NCBI RefSeq assembly: GCF_902499175.1
Contig: NZ_CABVQC010000025.1
Coordinates: 1 to 64,000, forward strand
Length of the DNA: 64,000 bases
Source: Burkholderia aenigmatica
GTDB taxonomy: Bacteria > Pseudomonadota > Gammaproteobacteria > Burkholderiales > Burkholderiaceae
Direction: 5' to 3'
The first letter of the stretch is position 1, and every line of letters starts with the position of its first letter. Shown here one piece after another: positions 18,317 through 27,456 of this stretch. The notes beneath the pieces are model-generated. The model saw nothing but the letters and a program-made list of their open reading frames with translations. It had not been told where the DNA came from and did not search any database. Made by a program: the position numbers and the translations under genes.

Positions 18317-19201
18317 ATGCGGGAGATCAGCCTGGACCGTCTGCGTACGCTGGTCGCCATCGCGGACCAAGGGTCCTTCGTCGCCGCTGCGCAGGTGCTT
18401 CATCTTGCGCCGCCGACCGTCAGTCTTCACGTTGCCGAACTGGAAAGCCGCGTCGGCGCGCCGTTGCTGTCCCGCACGCGCGGAAACGTGCGGCCGTCGG
18501 TCATCGGTGAGGTGCTGGTGGAGCGCGCGCGCCGCCTGCTGGCCGAGGTCGAAGCCACGCTGGACGATGTGCAGCGGCAGGTGCAGGGGCTGACCGGACG
18601 CGTGCGTCTCGGCGCATCGACCGGGGCGATCGCGCACCTATTGCCGCAAGCGGTAGCCCGGTTGCGCGAGCAGCATCCGGACATCGATGTCCAGATCGCG
18701 GTGCTCACGTCGCACGATACGCTGGCGCGCATTGCGCAGGGCACGCTCGATGTCGGGTTGGTGGCGCTGCCGCAGACGGCGGTCGCGGGGCTGTCGATCC
18801 GTGCGTGGCGGCGCGATCCGGTGATGGCTTTTCTGCCGGCGGACTGGCCGCTTCCGGCGCGCGTGACGCCCGGCTATCTGGCCGCCCGCCCGCTGATTCT
18901 CAACGATGCGACCACGCGGCTGTCGCGGCTCACGACGGAATGGTTCGCACTCGGCGGCCATCGGCCCGAGCCGCGGATCGAACTCAACTACAACGATGCG
19001 ATCAAGAGCCTGGTCGCGGCGGGTTACGGCGCGACGCTGCTGCCGCACGAGGCCGGCGCTCCGCTACCCGATGCACGCATCGTCATGCGGCCGTTGCGTC
19101 CGGCGTTGTGGCGGGAACTGGGGATTGCCCATCGGGCGGGACCGGTCGAGCGTGCGACGCAGCACGTGCTCGATGCGTTGTGGGCGCTGAAGGCGCGATA
19201 G
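18317..19201 (+). CDS. LysR-family transcriptional regulator
   Basis: 294 aa. The N-terminal HTH (REISLDRLRTLVAIADQGSF, then LHLAPPTVSLHVAELESRVG) is followed by a LysR substrate-binding domain. It is divergent from argC across a 121-bp gap and so is its likely regulator. GGGGGAAGG lies just before the ATG. Confidence 0.9.
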   Translation: MREISLDRLRTLVAIADQGSFVAAAQVLHLAPPTVSLHVAELESRVGAPLLSRTRGNVRPSVIGEVLVERARRLLAEVEATLDDVQRQVQGLTGRVRLGASTGAIAHLLPQAVARLREQHPDIDVQIAVLTSHDTLARIAQGTLDVGLVALPQTAVAGLSIRAWRRDPVMAFLPADWPLPARVTPGYLAARPLILNDATTRLSRLTTEWFALGGHRPEPRIELNYNDAIKSLVAAGYGATLLPHEAGAPLPDARIVMRPLRPALWRELGIAHRAGPVERATQHVLDALWALKAR

Positions 19202-19270
19202 CGCGTGAATGCGGGACAGCCGGCGCGGCGGGTCGTGCTGGGCGCACAGGCGTACGCGCCGCGCACCGTA

Positions 19271-19771
19271 TCAAAGCCGGTTGTCCTTCGCGAGCGTCAG
19301 CACGCGCGCCCAGCGCTGCGCATCGCGCTTGTCCATCATCGGCAGTTTCCATTCGCTGCGCACGGTATCGCGCACGCGCACGACGAGATGCCAGCGGCCG
19401 CCGATCGGCGCGGCCTGGCAGCCGTCGAGCTGCGACAGCGTATAGCGGCCGTCCGCGCCGTCGTGCGACAGCCACAGCAGCCCTTGCGTCGCAGATACGC
19501 GCAGCTCGCCCCACGCGCGATGCACGACATGGGTCCAGCCTTCTTCCTTCGTGTTCGGGGCGATGTCACGGCGGCGCTTGATCCACCAGGCGATCAGTGC
19601 GATCAGGATTGCGGCGGCGAGCACGGCGGCCGCGATTGCGACCGGCTGGCCGAATTGCGCGGCGATGACGTGAAACAGGTGAACCGCGCCCCATCCGGCA
19701 GCGATGAGCGCGAAGAGTGCGATAAAAATCGGCATGTCGAATCGGAGAAGAGGACGGACCGGCGCATGCAT
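19271..19771 (-). CDS. Membrane-anchored protein of unknown function
   Basis: 166 aa from the first ATG, or 154 aa if it begins MPIFIALFALIAAGW at 19735. Two adjacent hydrophobic segments (about 13-30 and 41-63) end in WWIKRRR, leaving a roughly 100-residue cytosolic domain that I do not recognise. It contains RAWGELRVSATQGLLWLSHD and ends near a Trp-rich segment. It follows the patatin gene by 24 bp and could be co-transcribed. Confidence 0.72.
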   Translation of the reverse strand: MHAPVRPLLRFDMPIFIALFALIAAGWGAVHLFHVIAAQFGQPVAIAAAVLAAAILIALIAWWIKRRRDIAPNTKEEGWTHVVHRAWGELRVSATQGLLWLSHDGADGRYTLSQLDGCQAAPIGGRWHLVVRVRDTVRSEWKLPMMDKRDAQRWARVLTLAKDNRL

Positions 19772-19795
19772 CGCGCCGATCCGTCGCGCACGGCA

Positions 19796-21013
19796 TTACC
19801 GCTTGCGGTGAATGTCGTGCGTCACGAAGCCCGAGTCGTTGTTGGGCAGCGCGAGGCCGTCCTTGACTGCGAGCGTCTTGCGGATGTCGTCGAGCCCCGC
19901 GGACCAGTGGTCGCGCATCGTCGACAGACCGAACTGATAATCCTTGTAGTGATGCTCGTACGCCTTCTGCTGGTAGATCAGGTGCTGGATGTTGTACTTC
20001 TTGCTGCACGACATCGCATCGGCCTCGACACACCACGGATCGGCTTTGCGTTGTTCTTCCGGCACCTGGTCGAGCACGTGGCGCAGCACGTTGCGATAGC
20101 GCTGTTCGCGCTGCAGCGTGTCGGTGACGAAACGCGTGCGGCTCGAGTACTGCACGTCCTTCGTGCGTTCGGCGACATCGGCCATCGAGCGCGGTAGCGG
20201 CCCGCGCGCGCTCCACAGATCGACCTGGAACGCGAGCGTGTCGCGGCGCGGCCGGGCACGCAGCACTTCCATCAGCGGCGTGTTCGACACGACGCCGCCG
20301 TCCCAGTAGTACTCGCCTTCGATCTCGACCGGCGGGAACGCGGGCGGCAGCGCGCCGGACGCCATGAAGTGCTCGGGCGCGAGGCGGGTGCGCGTGTTGT
20401 CGAAGTACACGAAGTTGCCGGTGCCGACATTGACCGCGCCGACCGACACGCGCGTCTCGCCCGAGTTGATCCGGTCGAAATCGCACAGCTTCAGCAGTGT
20501 CGCGCGCAGTTGCGACGTGTCGTACCAGCTGATCTTCTCCGGATGATCGGACACGCCCGGTACCGGTGGCGGAAAGCGCGGCACGAAGAAGCCCTGCTGG
20601 CCCTGCATCATCGCGCTCGCGGCCTGCGACGCGGTGAAGAACGTGCGGATCTGGTCGATGCTGTTGAACAGCGCGAATTCGAATGCGGCCGGAACCGTCG
20701 GAAAAAACGCCGGCTTGCAGATCGTTTCCCAGAACTCGCGCAGCCGCTCGACGCGATGCTCGGGCGCATTGCCCGCGATCAGCGCGGTGTTGAGTGCGCC
20801 GATCGAGATGCCCGCGATCCAGTCGAGCGGAACGCCCGCCTCGTGCAGCCCTTCGAACACGCCGGCCTGGTACGCGCCGAGCGCGCCGCCGCCTTGCAGG
20901 ACGAGCGCGATCGTCTCGTACGGCAGCGTGCGCGCGGCGGCCGGTGCGCCGGCTTCGTGATGCAGGTCTGCCGCATCGACAGCCTGTTTTTCTGTTCGGG
21001 CGTGCGGTTTCAT
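19796..21013 (-). CDS. Patatin-like phospholipase
   Basis: 405 aa. The patatin oxyanion motif GGGALGAYQAG (41-51), the nucleophile elbow GISIG with Ser70, and the catalytic aspartate in YYWDGGVVSNTP form a complete Ser-Asp dyad. A C-terminal extension of about 130 residues (DVAERTKDVQYSSRTRF onward) resembles the DUF3734 domain often fused to bacterial patatins. GGAG before the ATG at 21013 favours it over an in-frame start at 21082. It lies downstream of bdhA and adc, so a role in releasing acyl or hydroxyacyl chains for ketone-body metabolism is plausible. Confidence 0.9.
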   Translation of the reverse strand: MKPHARTEKQAVDAADLHHEAGAPAAARTLPYETIALVLQGGGALGAYQAGVFEGLHEAGVPLDWIAGISIGALNTALIAGNAPEHRVERLREFWETICKPAFFPTVPAAFEFALFNSIDQIRTFFTASQAASAMMQGQQGFFVPRFPPPVPGVSDHPEKISWYDTSQLRATLLKLCDFDRINSGETRVSVGAVNVGTGNFVYFDNTRTRLAPEHFMASGALPPAFPPVEIEGEYYWDGGVVSNTPLMEVLRARPRRDTLAFQVDLWSARGPLPRSMADVAERTKDVQYSSRTRFVTDTLQREQRYRNVLRHVLDQVPEEQRKADPWCVEADAMSCSKKYNIQHLIYQQKAYEHHYKDYQFGLSTMRDHWSAGLDDIRKTLAVKDGLALPNNDSGFVTHDIHRKR

Positions 21014-21142
21014 CAGTTCTCCGAGAAATCCCGCCATGGATGGCGGAAACGGATGACGTGACGTCGACGGACGGCACGCCATCGTGAGTAGTGAGAATAG
21101 GCGGTGATGCGGGAATCGCCTCCCTGTCGGGAGGCGGGGACG

Positions 21143-21928
21143 TTACTGCATGAACCAGCCGTGGCTGACGATGAACGACTGGCCCGTGAGCGCGGCGCTC
21201 GGGAAGGCCGACAGGAACAGCACCGTCTGCGCGACGTCCTGCACCGTCGTGAACACTCCATCGACCGTGTTGCCGAGCATCACCTTCTTGATCACTTCCT
21301 CTTCGCTGATGCCGAGCTCCTTCGCCTGCTCCGGAATCTGCTTGTCGACCAGCGGCGTGCGCACGAAGCCCGGACACACGACGTGCGAGCGTACGTTGTG
21401 CTTCGCACCTTCCTTCGCCAGCACGCGGGCCAGGCCGAGCAGGCCGTGCTTGGCCGTCACGTAGGCCGATTTCAGCGGCGACGCTTCGTGCGAGTGGACC
21501 GAACCCATGTAGATCACGACACCGCCGCGATCGTCCTTGTACATGTGCTTGAGCGCAGCCTTGGTCGTCAGGAACGCGCCGTCGACGTGGATCGCCTGCA
21601 TCTTCTTCCAGTCGGAGAACGAGTAGTTCTCGATCGGGTTGACGATCTGGATGCCTGCGTTCGACACGAGGATGTCGATCGAGCCGAACGCTTCGGCTAC
21701 CTTGTCGATCCCGCTGTTCACGGCTTCCTCGTTCGTCACGTCCATCGCGACGCCGATCGCCTTGCCACCCGCCTTGACGATCTCGTCGGCGACCGCGTTC
21801 GCGCCGTCCTGGTTCAGGTCGGCGATCGCGACCGCCGCGCCCGCCTTCGCGAGCTCGAGTGCGATTTCCTTGCCGATGCCGCTCGCGGCGCCCGTGACGA
21901 CTGCGGTCTTGCCATTCAGGTTGCTCAT
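21143..21928 (-). CDS. bdhA: 3-hydroxybutyrate dehydrogenase
   Basis: 261 aa, a classical short-chain dehydrogenase. It has GAASGIGKE (13-21) for NAD binding, NAGIQ at 90-94, and the catalytic S143, Y156, K160 in [21 protein letters not shown]. The sequence is of the BdhA type that interconverts (R)-3-hydroxybutyrate and acetoacetate, with the characteristic C-terminal Gln. It lies between adc and the patatin gene in one orientation. Confidence 0.94.
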   Translation of the reverse strand: MSNLNGKTAVVTGAASGIGKEIALELAKAGAAVAIADLNQDGANAVADEIVKAGGKAIGVAMDVTNEEAVNSGIDKVAEAFGSIDILVSNAGIQIVNPIENYSFSDWKKMQAIHVDGAFLTTKAALKHMYKDDRGGVVIYMGSVHSHEASPLKSAYVTAKHGLLGLARVLAKEGAKHNVRSHVVCPGFVRTPLVDKQIPEQAKELGISEEEVIKKVMLGNTVDGVFTTVQDVAQTVLFLSAFPSAALTGQSFIVSHGWFMQ

Positions 21929-21980
21929 GTTCGAATTCCCGTGGTGAAAGGATTGACAGGGAGAAAGGACTGCGGACGTG

Positions 21981-22721
21981 TTACTGAGCCAGGTAATCGT
22001 AGACGACTTCGCCGAGGCCCAGTGTCAAATCTGCGACCAGGTGGCGGGCTTCGACGATTTCGAGCACGGGCAGGTCGGCCACGGGTGCGAGCGCGTGCGG
22101 CGCCAGCTCGAGCGATGCGGGGCCCGTCCACGCGCCCTTCATCTTGATGTCCTGCATGTAATAGCGCACCAGTTCGCAAACGCGCGCGGTGCCGTCGACG
22201 TGCGGAATGATCTTCAGCAGGAAATTGGGACCGGCGAGACGCTTGGTCTGCTCGTCGATGTCGAGTTCCTTGTGCTTGTAGCCCATCGTGCCGGTGGCGA
22301 CGCGCACCTTGCCGTAGTCGAGCGTGCCGAGGATGTGGTCGGTGTTCACGTGCAGCGTGGGCGACGCGAGCTTCTTCGGGAAGCCCCACAGTTCGCGGCC
22401 GCCGGCGATCGGCGGGTGATCGTCGAGATACATCGCGAGCGTGTAGCCGCCCGGCTGGCCGTTGTATTCGACGGGAATCACCTGGCCACTTTCGGTGTAG
22501 TCGCCGAAGCCGGTCGAATCGGCCATGCGGATGAATTCGTAATGCACGAGCGGCTCGGTGATCTGCAGCGGCTCGGGGACGATTTCGCGGAGACGGTCCG
22601 GATCGGTGCGATACGTGATGATCAGGAACTCACGATCGACGAAACGGTAAGGGCCCATCGGGAAGGCAGGGCTGGTCAACGGCATCGCAAACGCTTTCGA
22701 TCGGACATCGCTGGGTTTCAT
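21981..22721 (-). CDS. adc: Acetoacetate decarboxylase
   Basis: 246 aa, full length. The Schiff-base lysine is in [14 protein letters not shown] (K116 with K117 next to it, as in the clostridial enzyme). It converts acetoacetate to acetone and CO2, directly downstream in chemistry from BdhA. It is the first gene of the adc-bdhA-patatin cluster; the 52-bp gap to bdhA suggests co-transcription. Confidence 0.94.
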   Translation of the reverse strand: MKPSDVRSKAFAMPLTSPAFPMGPYRFVDREFLIITYRTDPDRLREIVPEPLQITEPLVHYEFIRMADSTGFGDYTESGQVIPVEYNGQPGGYTLAMYLDDHPPIAGGRELWGFPKKLASPTLHVNTDHILGTLDYGKVRVATGTMGYKHKELDIDEQTKRLAGPNFLLKIIPHVDGTARVCELVRYYMQDIKMKGAWTGPASLELAPHALAPVADLPVLEIVEARHLVADLTLGLGEVVYDYLAQ

Positions 22722-22936
22722 GCGGACTCCTTGTTGTTGATCGCTTCGTGGATGAGTGCTCGTAAGCTCGTAATCCTATGCCTGTGCGTTGCCGTTGTGC
22801 GATGCCGCATTTGGAATTAATTGTTGCCGATTTCGAAGAATTCGCGACGTAAATATTGAGATGAATGATGCAAACGGCATGGATGGCACCCGGCGTCCCG
22901 ATGTTCGCACGCGTCGATGACGCCGCGATGTGAAAA

Positions 22937-22975
22937 AGGTGAGCCTTTACGGGATGCCGGGTGAGCCTTTTCGGG
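22937..22975 (-). repeat. Pair of outlying iterons, reverse orientation
   Basis: AGGTGAGCCTTTACGGG (22937-22953) and GGGTGAGCCTTTTCGGG (22959-22975) match the reverse-complement iteron. They are the most distant copies found, about 18 kb from the origin array. They lie in the 440-bp divergent gap between adc and the PAP2 gene, where no other feature is evident. Confidence 0.8.
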
Positions 22976-23164
22976 AGACGGTCGCGCGGAAATGTGACAA
23001 ATGTGTGAACTTGTGCTGCAGTGCAGGCTCTAAGTGCGTTCGCCGCAGCGGGCTTCATCGCGTGCGGCGTCCGTATTAAGCATTGCTTAAGCGGGTGCGC
23101 CTTAGCATCGTTCGTATCTGGCCGGGAAACCGGCTGATTTTTTACGCCCCACGCAACCGGATTC

Positions 23165-23746
23165 ATGCAGACCCTCAATCTCACCCTCTTTTCCGCCATC
23201 AACGCCGGGGTTGCGCCGCAGCCGGGCGTTGCCCGCCTCGCCATCTTCGCCGCCGACTGGCTCGTCTATGCGTTGCCCGCGATGCTGCTGCTGACCTGGA
23301 TCTTCGGCGCGCGCCCGACGCGGCGCCAGGCGATCGAAGCCGGCGTCGGCGTGTGCGTGGCGCTCGCGCTTGCGCAGGTCATCGGGCATTTCTGGTTCTC
23401 GCCGCGCCCGTTCATGGCCGGCGTCGGCACGCAACTGATTCCGCACGCGCCGGACAGCTCGTTTCCGAGCGATCACATGACGTTCGCGTGGAGCATGGCG
23501 GCCGGGCTGATGCTGGGCGGCACGACCCGGCTCACCGGGTTCGTGATGGCCGCGATGGCCGCGGCGATTGCATGGGGGCGTATCTATGCGGGCGTGCACT
23601 GGCCGTTCGACATGGCCGGCGGCGTGCTGGTCGGCACGGCCGGCGCGCTGGCCGCGCACCTGTACGGGCAACGCGTGACCGCGCTGCTCGAACGGCTCGG
23701 CGATTCGGTGCATGCAGTCGTGATGGGCCGCCGGCACGCGCCGTAA
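23165..23746 (+). CDS. PAP2-family phosphatase, undecaprenyl-diphosphatase-like
   Basis: 193 aa with about five membrane segments. The PAP2 signature parts are FSPRPF, FPSDHMTF (PSxH-type motif 2) and GRIYAGVHWPFDMAGG (motif 3 with Arg, His and Asp). The Lys expected seven residues before the motif-1 Arg is Gly here. The PSDH and GVHWPxD wording is typical of the BcrC/YbjG group, which recycles undecaprenyl pyrophosphate on the periplasmic face. Confidence 0.85.
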   Translation: MQTLNLTLFSAINAGVAPQPGVARLAIFAADWLVYALPAMLLLTWIFGARPTRRQAIEAGVGVCVALALAQVIGHFWFSPRPFMAGVGTQLIPHAPDSSFPSDHMTFAWSMAAGLMLGGTTRLTGFVMAAMAAAIAWGRIYAGVHWPFDMAGGVLVGTAGALAAHLYGQRVTALLERLGDSVHAVVMGRRHAP

Positions 23747-23772
23747 GCGGCAGGCGATCGGGCAGGATGCCG

Positions 23773-23997
23773 TCAGTTGGGTGTCTTGGCCGATTCGGCC
23801 GATGCGGACGGGCCGCCGCCCGCATCGTGCAGTTCCGGCGTATCGGCCGGGTGTTGCGCGGAGTCGCGGTCCAGCGCGCTTTCCTTCAGGATCGCGCACA
23901 TCGCGACGAACAGCGCGAGTACCACCGCGGCAAGGCCGCAATAGCCGGCGATCTTCAGGTTGCGAAGGAACGGCGAAGCGTGGCTTTCTTTTGTCAT
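23773..23997 (-). CDS. Small single-pass membrane protein
   Basis: 74 aa. A short cytosolic N-terminus is followed by one hydrophobic helix (about 17-37, GYCGLAAVVLALFVAMCAI) and a polar, Ala/Ser/Asp-rich C-terminal tail. AGGAG lies 10 bp before the ATG at 23997. No family recognised; convergent with the PAP2 gene. Confidence 0.62.
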   Translation of the reverse strand: MTKESHASPFLRNLKIAGYCGLAAVVLALFVAMCAILKESALDRDSAQHPADTPELHDAGGGPSASAESAKTPN

Positions 23998-24173
23998 GAC
24001 CGGGCGCTCCTGGGCGGGCTGCGGCGGCTGTCGCCCGACAGCGGCGTCGCACACACAGATATATACCAGCCACGATAGCGGTGCCAAGCCCGCTGGTGCG
24101 CCGACGCGACGATTGTGACATCGGCCGTTCGATTTCAACCGGGTACCGCTTTGTCGGGTACCCGCACCCCTTC

Positions 24174-24995
24174 TCAGTCTTCCAGCGTTTCGTGCACGGC
24201 CGCCGCGCCGCGCTTCCAGTACGCCGCCGCACGGATGCGCGACTTGTCGACGCCGCGCTCGCCAGTCAGGTGCTGGCGTACCGCGCGCATCGACAGCGCT
24301 TCGCCGGCCGCCCAGACGTAGCCGTCGCCGGACGGCGGCAGCGGCAGGTCGCGCACGGCATTCAGCAGCGCGTCGCCGTCCGCCGCGTCGGCTTCGGCGC
24401 GAAAGCGCCAGATTTCATGCACGTCGGCATGCGTGTCGAACGCGATCTGCGCGGTGCGATCCGCGACTTCCAGCACGACCGCCACGCGCGCACCGGCCGG
24501 CATTTCCGCGAGACGCCGCGCGACCGCCGGCAGCGCCGTATCGTCGCCGATCAGCAGGTGCCAGTCGAAACCGGTCGGGACGACGAACGAACCGCGCGGG
24601 CCGCCGATGCCGAGCCATTGGCCGACGCGTGCCTGTGCGGCCCACTGCGACGCGGGGCCCGGATGGTTCAGCACGAATTCCAGATCGAGTTCGCAGGCAG
24701 CGCGGTCGAAGCGGCGCGGCGTGAAGTCGCGCGCGACCGGCTTCGGTTCGCCTTCCGGAAACTCGGGACCGTTCGCGCCGAGCGTCGGCAGCACGGGCCG
24801 TTCGGCACCGGGCGGCGGGAAAAATACTTTCACGTGATCGTCGAACGACGCGGATTCGAAATCCGCGAGATCGGGGCCGCCGAGCGTGACGCGCAGCAGG
24901 TGCGGCGTCACGGTGTGCACGCGCAGGACCTGCAGCAAGCGGAACTTGAGGGTGTGGCGCACGCGGGTCACGGTGCGGTCGGATGTGTTCTGCAT
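24174..24995 (-). CDS. Siderophore-interacting protein (ferric-chelate reductase, YqjH/ViuB-like)
   Basis: About 273 aa. The N-terminal FAD-binding domain (VLRVHTVTPHLLRVTLGGPDL, then RRFDRAACELDLEFVLN and GPASQWAAQARVGQWLGIGGPRGS) and the C-terminal SIP domain (DWHLLIGDDTALPAVARRL and VWAAGEALSMRAVRQHL) are both present. The family uses NAD(P)H and FAD to reduce ferric siderophores in the cytosol. AAGGAG precedes the ATG at 24995. The PadR gene lies 38 bp upstream on the same strand, so both share the PadR-controlled promoter. Confidence 0.92.
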   Translation of the reverse strand: MQNTSDRTVTRVRHTLKFRLLQVLRVHTVTPHLLRVTLGGPDLADFESASFDDHVKVFFPPPGAERPVLPTLGANGPEFPEGEPKPVARDFTPRRFDRAACELDLEFVLNHPGPASQWAAQARVGQWLGIGGPRGSFVVPTGFDWHLLIGDDTALPAVARRLAEMPAGARVAVVLEVADRTAQIAFDTHADVHEIWRFRAEADAADGDALLNAVRDLPLPPSGDGYVWAAGEALSMRAVRQHLTGERGVDKSRIRAAAYWKRGAAAVHETLED

Positions 24996-25033
24996 CAATC
25001 CGTTCTCCTTAGGTTTTGACGGGGCGGCGCGGA

Positions 25034-25744
25034 TTACGCGCCGGTGCCGCCTTCGATTTCGGCCGTCGCGCGGCGCATGATCGCCGCGATGCGCCGCTGT
25101 TCGGTGGCGTCGGCGGCGCTCTTGTGCAGCAGCGCGCGCTTGAGGGCGAGACGCGCCTCGACGAACTCCGGCAGCCAGCCTGCTTGCGCTTCGTCCTGCG
25201 CTTCATTGCCCGCCGATTCCCCGGCGAACGCGCGGCGCATGAACTCCATCTTGCGTGCGAGGTGCGTGAGGCGCGCGAACAGCGTGTCGACACGTTCGCG
25301 CTGGGCGTCGAGATGCGCGCGGCCGGCGTCGGTCAGCGCGTAGCGCTTGCGGTTGCCTTCCGCCTGCGACGCGACGAAGCCGACTTCTTCGAGATACGTG
25401 AGCGCCGGGTACACCATGCCGGGGCTCGGGCTGTAGAAACCGTTCGAACGCGTGTCGAGCGCCTTGATCAGCTCGTAGCCGTGGCTCGGTTGCTCGGCGA
25501 CCAGCGCGAGCAACAGCAGTTGGAGATCGTCGGAGCTGAACTGGCGGCCGCGCGGCATGCCGTCGTCGCCGAAATCGCCAAAGCCGCCGCGCCCGCCACG
25601 GCCGCCGAACGGGCCGCCACCGAGCGAGTCGTGGCCGCGACGGTGGCGGCCGATTGCGTACCAGAGACCGGCGAACCAGTCAGGGCGGGCATGCGCACCA
25701 TGACCGTCGCATCGGGCATGGCCGCGGGAAGGGTTGTGTCGCAT
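25034..25744 (-). CDS. PadR-family regulator with His/Gly-rich N-terminus, YqjI-like
   Basis: 236 aa. Residues 1-65 are rich in His, Arg, Gly and Asp (for example RHNPSRGHARCDGHGAHARP), resembling the metal-binding N-terminus of E. coli YqjI. The PadR winged helix follows (LQLLLLALVAEQPSHGYELI and GMVYPALTYLEEVGFV), then a helical dimerisation region. YqjI represses yqjH and responds to nickel; the same gene pair here suggests metal-responsive control of the ferric reductase. Confidence 0.9.
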   Translation of the reverse strand: MRHNPSRGHARCDGHGAHARPDWFAGLWYAIGRHRRGHDSLGGGPFGGRGGRGGFGDFGDDGMPRGRQFSSDDLQLLLLALVAEQPSHGYELIKALDTRSNGFYSPSPGMVYPALTYLEEVGFVASQAEGNRKRYALTDAGRAHLDAQRERVDTLFARLTHLARKMEFMRRAFAGESAGNEAQDEAQAGWLPEFVEARLALKRALLHKSAADATEQRRIAAIMRRATAEIEGGTGA

Positions 25745-25756
25745 GATCGTGTCCTA

Positions 25757-25796
25757 TATGTCGAAAAACATATCTAAAGATATATATCGAAAGATA
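25757..25796. promoter_or_regulatory. Three adjacent PadR operator-like dyads
   Basis: TATGT-N6-ACATA (25757-25772), TATCTAAAGATA (25771-25782) and TATCGAAAGATA (25785-25796) lie in series immediately upstream of the PadR start codon. The A+T-rich TATCnnnnGATA type resembles YqjI/PadR binding sites. Confidence 0.6.
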
Positions 25797-26054
25797 GGGT
25801 GTCAAGGAGATTAATTGGGGGTGGGATGGGGCTTGCGATGGGTGATACCGTGCATCTTTAGGTTTGCAGAAAAGGTGGCCTTTTTTGCAGTATTTGATAA
25901 AAACTATTGAATATGAAATTTGATAAATTTTGCTGTACTTCTATCCACGAGTGGCCACAATTCTCGTAGATGCGCGTCCGGCACCTTGGGCCAAGTCAGG
26001 CTGTAATTCCAACGCGGTGTACTGTTTGAGGCTACGGAGGCAGACGGGGGGGGG

Positions 26055-27257
26055 ATGGCGAAAAACGTACCTCAAGGACGGATCAGGTCCACGAACGGCT
26101 ATTTTCGTGCGGTTGAGGCGCTGGATCGGCTGAAAAGGGCTCGTCGGCAGCAACGAGCACGCTTGGATGAGGACGCCGCACATATGGGCTTTCTGGGGCC
26201 GATGGACTCGGAAAGCGTCCCGGCCTTGGGTTTGGGCGACGATGGATTGATCGACTCGCTCGAAAAGCGAATTTTCACTTATTTGGATTCACTCTCTGAT
26301 GACGAGCGCTATCTGCTGAGGAAAAGCAGCCGCAAGTGGACCCATCGAGAGCTGCTTGACGAATACGAGTGGCAGAAGGATCAGGAAGCTTGGCGGAAGC
26401 GGAGTTGGGGCGGCAGTAACTACATGCAACGGCAAAGGGAGCGAGGACGGGCCCTTGGACAAAAAGTGTCGACGCAGCTGATGCTCGACTGCCTGCCCAC
26501 AACTGATCGAGCGAGCGAGCTCCTGATGCGGCAGCAGCAAGTGAGTAAATTCCTGTCGTGGTCGGCCGAGCCAGCGGAGGATCCTAAGAACGAAAGCGAA
26601 CGGATCGACGCGTTCGTGGAGGCCATATGGGGCGCCCAGTCGGGGTATCGGCAAATTGTTGGACTAGACGCGCATCGCCGAGCGTTCGAGCAGTTACGTC
26701 AACGTCATTTTTTCCCGGATCTGATCGAATTGATAGGGGTGCCGGCACCAGCGCACCACCAACCGGACGGGACACTGACGACGGAGCGCAAAAGGCAACT
26801 GCTGCTGCTTGGCACTTTCCCGTGGCGCGGCATGGTGCTTACCTATGAGCGCCTTTGGAGTCCGGACGGATGGCGCCTCAGAAACGGTTTTCAATGGCGT
26901 GTGGCGACGACTTGTCACTGGCCTCGGGCTCGAACGTTTTTGACCTTAGCGGATGTGTTGCCGCAACCGCAGGCGTACGAATGGGATGACTTCGAGAAAA
27001 CTTGCCTAGCATGGCGGATCCGGAAGGAAACCAAGACTGGCAAGGGCCTACCTCGAACCCCGCGGACGCTCCAATGTGAGCATTGCCAAAAATGGGTGTT
27101 CTCTGATGTGAGCAAGCGCCTCAATTTAGGGGGAATTCCTAGAAGATATTGCCTCCCTTGCGATCGAACTTTGAAGATGGCGCGTGCTATGAAGGCGATC
27201 TATAGAGAAAAAAATCCGTCTACTACGCTAAGCGGCCGTAAAAAATTTTGGGAGTAG
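26055..27257 (+). CDS. Uncharacterised protein, probably horizontally acquired
   Basis: 400 aa and unrecognised. The N-terminal half is highly charged (RLKRARRQQRARLDEDAA and RKWTHRELLDEYEWQKDQEA), the middle is Trp/Arg-rich, and the C-terminus carries two Cys pairs (QCEHCQKWVF and YCLPCDR), a likely zinc-binding module. Codon use is less G+C-biased than its neighbours. A run of nine G (26046-26054) abuts the ATG, and GGAGG lies 14 bp upstream. The 25797-26054 leader is A+T-rich with no other gene. It is followed by a tRNA-His fragment, so it is probably cargo of an integrated element. Confidence 0.6.
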   Translation: MAKNVPQGRIRSTNGYFRAVEALDRLKRARRQQRARLDEDAAHMGFLGPMDSESVPALGLGDDGLIDSLEKRIFTYLDSLSDDERYLLRKSSRKWTHRELLDEYEWQKDQEAWRKRSWGGSNYMQRQRERGRALGQKVSTQLMLDCLPTTDRASELLMRQQQVSKFLSWSAEPAEDPKNESERIDAFVEAIWGAQSGYRQIVGLDAHRRAFEQLRQRHFFPDLIELIGVPAPAHHQPDGTLTTERKRQLLLLGTFPWRGMVLTYERLWSPDGWRLRNGFQWRVATTCHWPRARTFLTLADVLPQPQAYEWDDFEKTCLAWRIRKETKTGKGLPRTPRTLQCEHCQKWVFSDVSKRLNLGGIPRRYCLPCDRTLKMARAMKAIYREKNPSTTLSGRKKFWE

Positions 27258-27334
27258 TGGTGTTTCGTGGCATGGTGGTATTATTCTGTCGTTATGGTGC
27301 GGTTTTTGCACCCTAAAGAAGTATCGCCTGATAT

Positions 27335-27392
27335 GTAGAGTCCAGGATTGTGATTCCTGTCGTCGTGGGTTCGAGTCCCATCAGCCACCCCA
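27335..27392 (+). pseudogene. 3' fragment of tRNA-His (probable attachment-site scar)
   Basis: The sequence from GTAGAGTCCAGGATTGTGAT through the T-arm (GGGTTCGAGTCCC) to the acceptor end CAGCCACCCCA reads as the 3' three-quarters of a tRNA-His with a GTG anticodon. The matching 5' acceptor and D-arm start (GGTGGCT...) is absent upstream, so no functional tRNA can form. Such fragments are produced when an element integrates into a tRNA gene. Confidence 0.78.
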
Positions 27393-27421
27393 AAGAATTC
27401 CAAGCGGTATCAAGCAGTTAG

Positions 27422-27456
27422 AAACGGCACTGAGATTTTATCCAGTGCCGTTTTTG
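27422..27456 (+). terminator. Intrinsic terminator after the tRNA-His fragment
   Basis: AAACGGCACTG and CAGTGCCGTTTTT form an 11-bp stem with a 10-base loop and a T-run, 30 bp after the tRNA fragment. A further palindrome, AATTCCCAATTTGGGAATT, follows at 27463-27481. Confidence 0.85.

Noticed and set aside
21117-21136. Terminator after bdhA
   Set aside because: The CGCCTCCC/GGGAGGCG stem lies at the bdhA 3' end but lacks a T-tract, and the patatin gene continues in the same direction, so it could equally be an RNA-stabilising structure.
27335-27392. Functional tRNA-His gene
   Set aside because: The acceptor 5' strand and D-arm are missing; the upstream sequence cannot pair with the acceptor end.
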